DNA of 64,000 bases from Streptomyces lanatus (GTDB lineage: Bacteria > Actinomycetota > Actinomycetes > Streptomycetales > Streptomycetaceae), in NCBI RefSeq assembly GCF_014655715.1, contig NZ_BNBM01000008.1, positions 62,001 through 126,000 of the forward strand, in the 5' to 3' direction. The notes beneath the pieces were generated by a model. It searched no databases. It saw only the letters and a program-made list of their open reading frames with translations, and was not told the DNA's origin. Position numbers and translations under genes: made by a program. Positions 35,225 through 43,100 of this stretch are shown one piece after another. Numbering within the stretch: position 1 is the stretch's first letter; the number at the start of each line of letters is the position of its first letter.

Positions 35225-35319
35225 CGGTGACAGGAAGGTGGGGGTGTGATGTCGGGAGGGGGCGACCTGGTGGCGTCGGTCGGTCGACCCGGTGCCAGGA
35301 AGGCAGGGGAGTCATGTCG
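35225..35319 (+). repeat. Two 30-base direct repeats carrying RBS-ATG units
   Basis: 35225-35254 and 35290-35319 match at 25 of 30 positions; both read CGGTGnCAGGAAGG and end in ATGTCG. A further short echo, CCGGCnGCCGAnTGAC, occurs at the exporter stop (about 35210) and again near 35398. The segment looks like a decayed local duplication. Confidence 0.5.
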
Positions 35320-35412
35320 AGCAGCGGCGTGACCAGGTCGGCGTCCTGCGTGCGGGCGAAGGCCCGCCACCATCCGATCGCCGCCACCGACGCTTCCCCG
35401 GCAGCCGACTGA
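35314..35412 (+). CDS. Possible small peptide (32 aa)
   Basis: The ATG at 35314 follows AGGCAGGGGAG and opens a 32-codon frame (MSSSGVTRSASC...) ending 30 bases before the hydrolase gene. An analogous 27-codon frame starts at 35249 in the first direct repeat. Composition is Ser/Ala/Arg-rich with no motif. It may be a leader or chance; I keep it only because the ribosome site is good. Confidence 0.25.
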   Translation: MSSSGVTRSASCVRAKARHHPIAATDASPAAD

Positions 35413-35442
35413 CACAGCCTCAGGACGACAGGGCGGAGGACC

Positions 35443-36309
35443 ATGCCGAGCGTGCGGATCAACGGGATCCGGCTCCAGTACGAGGACGTCGGCGACGGCG
35501 ACCCCGTGGTCCTGGTGATGGGCCAGGGCTCCGGCGGCCGGGTCTGGCACCTTCACCAGGTGCCGGCCCTGGTCGACGCCGGATACCGGGTCGTCACGTT
35601 CGACAACCGCGGGATCCCCCCGACCGACGAATGCCCGGACGGCTTCACGATCGACGACCTGGTCGCCGACACGGCGGCGCTGGCCGAGCATCTCGACCTC
35701 GCCCCCTGCCGCTTCGTGGGCGTCTCCATGGGGGCGTACGTCGTCCAGGAGCTGATGCTCGCCCGGCCCCGGCTCGTCCGGCAGGGCGTCCTGATGGCTA
35801 CCCGGGGTCGCACGGACGCCCTGCGTGCCGCGATGGCCCTGGCCGATCGAGCCCTGCACGACAGCGAACTGGAGCTTCCGGCCGCCTACTCCGCCTGGAT
35901 CCGCGCCCTGCAGAACCTGTCCCCGGCCACGCTGGACGACGACCAGCAGATCCAGGACTGGCTGGAGCTCTTCGAGTTCTCCCCGCAGCGGCGAGGTCCG
36001 GGCGTGCGGGCCCAGCTGGACCTGGAGGTCCCGGCGGGCCGGCTCGCGGCGTACCGGGCGATCGACGTGCCCTGTCTGGTCGTCGGCTTCGCGGACGACG
36101 TCGTCCTGCCGCCGCACCTCGGGCGTGAGGTCGCCGACGCCATCCCCGGCGCCCAGTACCAGGAGATCAAGGGCTGCGGCCACTACGGCTATCTGGAGCG
36201 GCCGGACGAACTGAACCGGGTGCTCCTGGAGTTCTTCCACGACCGTCGTTCCCCGACCCGCACTTCCCCGACCCGTCCTTCCCCACCCGGCCATGTTGAT
36301 TTAGGTTAG
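35443..36309 (+). CDS. Alpha/beta hydrolase of the siderophore cluster
   Basis: 288 residues, no signal peptide. Nucleophile elbow GVSMG with Ser95, acid in GFADDVV and His in GCGHYGYLE complete a catalytic triad; the oxyanion part is MGQGSGG. It stands between the exporter and panD. Since none of the NRPSs has a thioesterase domain, it is the best candidate in the cluster for product release or for later hydrolysis of the ferric siderophore. Its last codons TTA-GGT-TAG lie within the iron box at 36301-36319, so codon 287 is a TTA forced by the operator. Confidence 0.78.
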   Translation: MPSVRINGIRLQYEDVGDGDPVVLVMGQGSGGRVWHLHQVPALVDAGYRVVTFDNRGIPPTDECPDGFTIDDLVADTAALAEHLDLAPCRFVGVSMGAYVVQELMLARPRLVRQGVLMATRGRTDALRAAMALADRALHDSELELPAAYSAWIRALQNLSPATLDDDQQIQDWLELFEFSPQRRGPGVRAQLDLEVPAGRLAAYRAIDVPCLVVGFADDVVLPPHLGREVADAIPGAQYQEIKGCGHYGYLERPDELNRVLLEFFHDRRSPTRTSPTRPSPPGHVDLG

Positions 36310-36319
36310 CCTCACCTAA
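36301..36319. promoter_or_regulatory. Iron box for the panD-mbtH-NRPS operon
   Basis: TTAGGTTAGCCTCACCTAA, identical in all 19 bases to the box at 60205-60223. Its first nine bases encode the end of the upstream hydrolase (Leu-Gly-stop), and it lies 19 bases before panD. Confidence 0.92.
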
Positions 36320-36338
36320 GTAATCTCCCCAGGGGGTC

Positions 36339-36794
36339 ATGGTGCACCGCACCTTGCTGAACGGCAAGATCCACCGAGCCACCGTCACCCAGGCAGATCT
36401 GCACTACGTGGGATCCCTGACGATCGATCAGGGCCTCATGGAGGCCGCCGACATCGTCGAGGGCGAAGCGGTCCAGGTCGTCGACATCGACAACGGCGCC
36501 CGACTCACCACCTACGCCATCACCGGCGAGCGGGGCAGCGGCGTCATCGGGATCAACGGCGCCGCCGCCCATCTCGTCCACCCCGGTCACCTGGTGATCA
36601 TCATGTCCTTCGCCGCACTCGACGAGTCCGAGCGCCCCACCCATCGACCCCGGGTCGTGCACGTCGACAAGGCCAACCGGATCGTCGCGCTCGGCGCCGA
36701 CCCGGCCGAACCGGTGCCGGGCGCGGACGACCAGTTCTCCGGCACCTTCACCGACCGCACCCCACGTCCGTCCGCCGAGCAGGAGAGGAACTGA
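36339..36794 (+). CDS. panD: Aspartate 1-decarboxylase (beta-alanine supply)
   Basis: 151 residues, self-processing pyruvoyl enzyme. HYVGSLTID holds the Gly25-Ser26 cleavage site that yields the pyruvoyl group; Lys10 and Arg in TYAITGERGSGVIGINGAAAHL are family active-site residues. It converts aspartate to beta-alanine. Being first in the NRPS operon and directly after an iron box, it is probably a pathway copy that supplies beta-alanine to NRPS1 rather than to coenzyme A. The C-terminal extension after residue 125 is longer than in housekeeping PanD. Confidence 0.95.
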   Translation: MVHRTLLNGKIHRATVTQADLHYVGSLTIDQGLMEAADIVEGEAVQVVDIDNGARLTTYAITGERGSGVIGINGAAAHLVHPGHLVIIMSFAALDESERPTHRPRVVHVDKANRIVALGADPAEPVPGADDQFSGTFTDRTPRPSAEQERN

Positions 36795-36797
36795 GCC

Positions 36798-37016
36798 ATG
36801 GCCAACCCCTTCGACGACGACAGCGGCGTCTTCCGCGTCCTGGTCAACGACGAGGGCCAGTACTCCCTGTGGCCGGACTTCGCCCCCGTACCCGACGGCT
36901 GGTCGACCGTGCACGGCCCCGCCGACCGGGCCGCCTGCCTCGACCACATCGAACGGCACTGGACGGACATGCGCCCGCGCAGCCTGGCCGAGGCCATGCG
37001 CCGGGCCGAGGACTGA
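36798..37016 (+). CDS. MbtH-like NRPS chaperone
   Basis: 72 residues with the full MbtH signature: NPFDDDSGVFRVLVNDEGQYSLWP, then PDGW and the C-terminal WTDMRPRSLAEAM. MbtH proteins bind adenylation domains and are needed for their folding or activity. It begins 3 bases after panD and its stop overlaps the NRPS1 start. Confidence 0.96.
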   Translation: MANPFDDDSGVFRVLVNDEGQYSLWPDFAPVPDGWSTVHGPADRAACLDHIERHWTDMRPRSLAEAMRRAED

Positions 37017-40000
37017 TGGCCGGCCGCCCGGTCGTGGAGGACGTCCTCCCCCTGTCACCCATGCAGGAGGGGATGGTCTTCCACGCCCTGTACGACGAAC
37101 AGGGCCACGACGTCTACACCGGCCAGATGACCCTCCGCCTCGAAGGTCCGGTGGACGAGCTGTGCCTGAGCGCGGCGGTCGCGAAGCTCCTCGCCCGCCA
37201 CGCCAACCTGCGGGCCGCGTTCCGCACACGGCGCTCCGGGCGCCCGGTCCAGGTGATCAGGAGCACGGTGGACCTCCCCTGGCAGGTCACCGACCTTTCC
37301 GCGCTGCCGCCGACGGAGCGCGAGGCGGCCCTGGAGCGACTGCTCGCCGAGGACCGGACCCAGCGGTTCGATCTGGCCAGGCCGCCCCTGGTGCGCTTCA
37401 GGCTGGTCACGTTCGACGAGCGCGACCACCGCCTGGTGATCTCCTCGCACCATCTGCTCTGGGACGGCTGGTCCGCCCCCGTCCTGGTGCGGGAGCTGTT
37501 CCAGCTGTACGCCTCCGACCGCGCCCTCCCTCGAGTACGGCCCTACCGTGACTACCTGGCCTGGCTCGCCCGCCGGGACCGCACCGCCGCCGAACAGGCA
37601 TGGCGCAACGCCCTGACGGGACTTGACGAGCCGTCACTCATCGCGCCGGACTCGAGGGACCTCCCGGCCGAGGAACCGCACCGGCACGTCTGGGAACTCC
37701 CGGAACAGGACACCGAGGCGCTCACCGCCGCCGCCCGGACCCGCGGGGTGACGGTCAGCACCGTGCTCCAGGGCCTGTGGGCCATCCTCCTGGGTCGACT
37801 CACCGGCCGTACGGACGTCGTCCTCGGCGCCACCGTCTCCGGCCGCGACGCCGACGTCCCCGGCATCGAATCCATGGTCGGCCTCTTCATCAACACCCTG
37901 CCGGTCCGCGTACGGCTGCGCCCCGCCGAACCCCTCGCCGACCTGCTCACCCGCCTACAGTCCGAACAGTCCGCGCTCCTCGACCACCGCCACCTCGGCC
38001 TCGCCGACATCCAGCGCGCCACCGGACACACCGTCCTCTTCGACACCCTGCTGGTCTTCGAGAGCTACCCCATCGACGACGAGGGCATCGCCGAGGCACT
38101 CGGCACCGAAGGCCTCCGTATGACCGGAGTCTCGGTCCACGACGCCACCCACTACCCGCTGACCCTCACGGCCCTGCCCGGCCCCCGCCTGACCTTGACG
38201 CTCAGCCACAGGCCGTCCGTGCTGGACGGCGAGGCGGTCGGTCGCATCGCAGACCAACTGGCCACTCTCATAAGCGAATTCATCCAGCACCCGGCGACCC
38301 CGGTCGCGCGACTGGGCCCCCGTACGGCCATCGAACCCCCGACCCCCGACGAGATCCCGCACCCCACGGTCCGCGCCCTGTTCGAGGACCAGGTGGCCCG
38401 CACCCCCGACGCCCCCGCCGTCCTCCACGGCGACACCACGCTGACCTACGCCGAACTCGACGCCCGGGCCGACCGGTTGGCGGCCGCCCTTCTCGCTCGC
38501 GGCGCCGGACCGGAGTCCGTGGTCGCCGTGGCCCTGCCGCGCAGCCCCGACCTGGTCATCGCACTCCTCGCGGTACTGAAGGCGGGAGCCGCGTGCATGC
38601 CGGTCGACCCGGGCTACCCGCGCGACCGCATCGCGCTGATGCTCGACGATGCCCGACCCCACCTGGTGATCTGCGAAGACGCCCGACAACTGGACATCCG
38701 GCGGGAGTCGGTCTGCCCGCCGGATGCGGAGGCCGCCCCGGGGCCACGACCACCCCTCTCGCCCGACCACCCGGCCTACGTCATCTTCACCTCGGGCTCC
38801 ACCGGCCGCCCCAAGGGCGTCATAGGAACCCAGAAAGCCCTGGCCAACCGTCTGCACTGGGGCCGCGAGCTGGGGTCGGACGCCACCGGCGTCCGCGTCT
38901 CCAAGAGCCCCCTGAGCTTCATCGACGGCCTGACCGAACTGCTCGGCGCGCTCGTCGCCGGAGACGCCGTCGCACTAGCCGACGACGAGGCGACCGGTGA
39001 CCCGAAGGCCCTCGCCGCACTGTCCGACCGCCACGGCGCCACCCTCCTCACAGCGGTCCCGAGCCTCTACACCACCCTCGTCGAATCCGCCCCACGGGAC
39101 GCCTTCGCCACCGTCCGCACCTGGATCTCCAGCGGCGAGACCCTCCCGGGCGAACTGGCCGCCGCCCTCACGCGACGCTGGCCGCATGCCCGGCTCATCA
39201 ACCTCTACGGCTGCTCCGAGGCGGCCGGTGACAGCCTGATCCACATCCACGACGGCGGGGAGGGCGCGGTGCCCCTCGGCCGGCCGATAGCCGGCACCCG
39301 CGTCCACGTCCTCGACCCGTTCCTTCGGCCGTCCTCCGTGGGCGCGACCGGCGAGCTGTACCTGGCCGGAGCCGGTCTGGCCCGCGGCTACCTCGACCAA
39401 CCGGCCCGCACCGCCGAACGCTTCGTCGCCGACCCCTACGGCCCACCCGGCAGCCGCCTCTACCGCACCGGCGACCTGGCCAGACTCAGGGCCGACGGCA
39501 CGGTGGAGTTCCTCGGCCGGGCCGACGACCAGCTGAAGGTCCGGGGCTTCCGCGTCGAACCCGGCGAGATCGAGGCGGCGCTCCGCGCGCTGCCGGGCGT
39601 CGGCGGGGCCGCGGTCGTGGCCAGGGAGGACAGCGGCCCGGCACCGCGACGCCTGGTGGCCTACGTCGTCGCGATCGCAGGAGCGTCCCTCGACGCCCTC
39701 GCCCTGCGCCGGGCCCTCGCCGAGCGGCTCCCGGCTCACCTCGTCCCCTGGGCGGTGGTGATCCTGAAGGAGCTGCCCCTCACCCCCAGCGGCAAGCTGG
39801 ACCGTCGCGCCCTGCCCGCCCCCGACTTCACGGACACGGCAGCCACCTTCGAAGCGCCGCGCACCGAACCGGAGAAGGTGCTCTGCGGACTGTACGCCGA
39901 GGTGCTCGGCCTCGACCGGGTCGGCGTCCACGACGACTTCTTCGAACGCGGCGGCGACAGCATCGTCTCGGTCCGGCTGGCCGACCGCGCCCGCAGAGCC

Positions 40001-40177
40001 GGACTCGCCCTGGCGCCCCGGGACATCTTCACCCACCGCACCCCGGCCGGCCTCGCCTGGTCCCTGCCCGACGAAACCGCCCCCGCGCCGCAGGAGTTCA
40101 CCCCGAACGGCGCCCCACTGGTGTCCCTCAGCCAGTCGCAGCTCGACAACGTCAAGGCGAGGTGGAGGACTCGATGA
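37016..40177 (+). CDS. NRPS1: C-A-T, predicted beta-alanine
   Basis: 1053 residues. Condensation domain about 1-430, with LPLSPMQEGMVFHALYD and HHLLWDGWS; this opening resembles domains that accept a D-configured donor. Adenylation domain about 450-925, with FTSGSTGRPKGV. Its pocket, aligned by eye to PheA, reads IDTTISLGDK. Position 235 is Ile instead of the alpha-amino-binding Asp and 236 is Asp, as in beta-alanine pockets (VDWVISLADK from memory). Carrier domain about 940-1015 with FFERGGDSIVSVRL. panD in the same operon supports beta-alanine. No thioesterase. The ATG overlaps the mbtH stop. Confidence 0.93.
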   Translation: MAGRPVVEDVLPLSPMQEGMVFHALYDEQGHDVYTGQMTLRLEGPVDELCLSAAVAKLLARHANLRAAFRTRRSGRPVQVIRSTVDLPWQVTDLSALPPTEREAALERLLAEDRTQRFDLARPPLVRFRLVTFDERDHRLVISSHHLLWDGWSAPVLVRELFQLYASDRALPRVRPYRDYLAWLARRDRTAAEQAWRNALTGLDEPSLIAPDSRDLPAEEPHRHVWELPEQDTEALTAAARTRGVTVSTVLQGLWAILLGRLTGRTDVVLGATVSGRDADVPGIESMVGLFINTLPVRVRLRPAEPLADLLTRLQSEQSALLDHRHLGLADIQRATGHTVLFDTLLVFESYPIDDEGIAEALGTEGLRMTGVSVHDATHYPLTLTALPGPRLTLTLSHRPSVLDGEAVGRIADQLATLISEFIQHPATPVARLGPRTAIEPPTPDEIPHPTVRALFEDQVARTPDAPAVLHGDTTLTYAELDARADRLAAALLARGAGPESVVAVALPRSPDLVIALLAVLKAGAACMPVDPGYPRDRIALMLDDARPHLVICEDARQLDIRRESVCPPDAEAAPGPRPPLSPDHPAYVIFTSGSTGRPKGVIGTQKALANRLHWGRELGSDATGVRVSKSPLSFIDGLTELLGALVAGDAVALADDEATGDPKALAALSDRHGATLLTAVPSLYTTLVESAPRDAFATVRTWISSGETLPGELAAALTRRWPHARLINLYGCSEAAGDSLIHIHDGGEGAVPLGRPIAGTRVHVLDPFLRPSSVGATGELYLAGAGLARGYLDQPARTAERFVADPYGPPGSRLYRTGDLARLRADGTVEFLGRADDQLKVRGFRVEPGEIEAALRALPGVGGAAVVAREDSGPAPRRLVAYVVAIAGASLDALALRRALAERLPAHLVPWAVVILKELPLTPSGKLDRRALPAPDFTDTAATFEAPRTEPEKVLCGLYAEVLGLDRVGVHDDFFERGGDSIVSVRLADRARRAGLALAPRDIFTHRTPAGLAWSLPDETAPAPQEFTPNGAPLVSLSQSQLDNVKARWRTR

Positions 40178-43100
40178 GCAAGGCACCCGGGGACGACGGT
40201 TCCCTGGTCGAGGACGTGCTGCCGCTCTCCCCGCTCCAGCAGGGCCTGCTGTTCCACGCCCTGTTCGACGAGGGCGCCCAGGACGTCTACACCATGCAGT
40301 CCCTGGTGGAGATCGAGGGCCCCCTGCGCCCCGCACTCCTGCGCACGGCCGCCGAGGAACTCTTCGCCCGACACGCCAACCTGCGCAGCGCCTTCCTGCA
40401 CGAGGACCTGGACGACCCGGTGCAGGTGGTGCTGAAGCAGGTGCCCGTGCACTGGGCGGAGAGGCAGGGCGACGAGGCGGAGTTCATCGCCGCAGACGCG
40501 ACCGCCCGCTTCGACCTGACCGACCCACCCCTCCTACGCCTGACCCTCGTGCGCCGCGCCCCCGACCGCTGGCTCCTGATCCTCACCAACCACCACCTCC
40601 TCCTCGACGGTTGGTCCATCCCCCTCCTCGTCCGCGAACTCCTCCAGCTCTACGCCGCCCAGCTCGCCCCCGGCACCACGCCCCCGCTGCCCGCCGTACG
40701 CCCGTACCGCGACTTCCTGGCCTGGCTGGCCTCGCGCGACAGCGAGGCCTCCGCCGACGCGTGGCGCGCGGCCCTGGCCGGGGCGACACCGACGATGCTG
40801 TCACCGACGTCGGCAGGTCTGGTCCCGGTGCCGCCCGAGCTGCACACGCTGCGGCTGACCGAGCAACTGACCACGCGGGTGCAGGAGTTCGCTCGGAGTC
40901 GGGGCGTCACGGTCAACACGGTCGTCCAGGGCCTGTGGGCCCTGCTGCTGGCGCGCCTCACCGGCCGGGACGACGTGGTCTTCGGGGCGACGGTGGCCGG
41001 ACGCCCCGCCGAACTCGCCGGCGTCGAGTCCATGATCGGCCTGTTCATCAACACGGTGCCGGTGCGAGTGGCCGTACCGCCGGGGGAGCGGGCGGGGGCC
41101 TTCCTGCGCCGACTCCAGGACGAACAGTCCCGGTTGATGGACCATCAGCACCTGGGGCTGACGCAGATCCAGCGGCTCGCCGGGGCGGGTGACCTCTTCG
41201 ACACCCTGCTGGTCTTCGAGAACTACCCGATCGACGAGGCATCGGTGGCGGCGGCCGAGGCGTCCGCCGGGTTGCGGATCGTCGAGGTCAAGGGGTCGGG
41301 TGCCACGCACTATCCGCTGACCTTGGCGGTGCTGGCCGAACGTGAGCTGGGTGTGGTGTTCGAGTTCCGGCCCGACTGTTATGGGCGTGCGGCGGTGGAG
41401 AGGCTGGCGGGTCGATTTGAGCGCTTGCTGACGGCCGTACTGGCTGATCCGGACGCTCCTTTGGCTGAGTTGGACGTGCTGGCGCCCGAGGAGCGCTCGG
41501 CGCTGTTGGCGGGCGGGGTCGGGGAGCGGCTGCCGGTGCCGTATCGCACGATGCCGGAGATCTTCGAGGCACAGGTGGCCCGGACGCCGGACGCGGTGGC
41601 GGTGGTGGGGGAGGGGCGGAGTCTGACTTTCGGCCAGTTGAACACCGCCGCCAATCAACTGGCCCGACTGCTGGTTGAGTTGGGTGCGGGTCCGGAGCGA
41701 ATCGTGGCATTCGCCCTGCCCCCGACCCCGGACACGATGACCGCAATCCTGGCGATCCAGAAGACAGGGGCGGCCTATCTGCCACTGGACCCGGCGTGGC
41801 CAGAAGACCGCATCGAGGGCATGTTGGAGGACGCACGCCCGGTCGCGCTCATAACAACGACTGCGACGCTGCCCAAGGGGCGCTGGGAACTGCGCGACCA
41901 GCCACATACAACCCGCAGTCGCCCCCCGACATCACCACCCACCCCCTTCGTATTCCTCGACGCCCCCGAAACCCGAGAGCGCCTCGCCCACACCACCCCC
42001 TCCAACCTCACCGACACCCAACTCCTCCCAGAAAACCCCGCCTACGTCATCTACACCTCCGGCTCCACCGGCCGCCCCAAGGCCGTCGTCATCCCCCAAC
42101 GAGCCATCGTCAACCTCTTCACCGCCCACAACGCCGCCCTGCACACCCCCGCCTCCACAGCCACCGGCAAACCCCTCCGCATAGGCCACGCCTGGCCCAC
42201 CGCCTTCGACGCCTCCTGGCAGCCCATGCTGTGGATGTTCGCGGGACACGAACTGCACATGGTCCCGGAGGACGTCCGCCGGGACCCCGCCGCGCTGAGG
42301 GACTTCCTCACCCACCACGGCATCGAGTTCATAGAACTGTCCCCGTCCCTGCTCGGGGAACTCGTCGCCCAGGGCGGCGACTGGCAGGCCCAGCTCAAGG
42401 TGCTCGGCGTGGGCGGCGAGGCCGTACCCCCCGACCTCTGGCGCATCCTGCGCGAAACCGACGGCCTCGCCGCGCACAATCTCTACGGCCCCACCGAATG
42501 CACCGTCGACTCGGCGGACTGCGACCTCGCCGTGAGCGAGCGCCCCTCGATCGGCCGTCCCGTGGCGGGCGGCACCCTCTACATCCTCGACGGCCACCTC
42601 AACCCCGTACCCGTCGGAGTCGAGGGCGAGCTCTACATCGCGGGCGCCGGACTGGCCCGCGGGTACCTCGGCCAACCGTTCGCCACCGCCGCCCGCTTCG
42701 TCGCCGACCCCTTCGCCGACCGACCCGGCACGCGCATGTACCGGACCGGCGACATCGCCCGCTGGACCGACGACGGCTTGGTCGAGTGTCTGGGCCGGAT
42801 CGACGACCAGGTCAAGATCAGGGGCTATCGGATCGAACCCGGCGAGATCGAGGCGGTCCTGCTGGAGCATGAGTTGGTCGAGCGGGCGGCGGTCGTCGTC
42901 CGCGAGGACACCCCTGGTGTACGGCGCCTGGTCGCCTACGTCGTCCCGTCCGCCGAGCCCGACGACGGCACGTCGGAGTCGCTGCGCCGTGCCGTGGCCG
43001 CCGTACTGCCCGACTACATGGTGCCGTCGGCGTTCATCCCGGTGGACGGCTTCCCGCTCACCCTCAACGGCAAGCTGGACACCGCCGCGCTCCCGGCACC

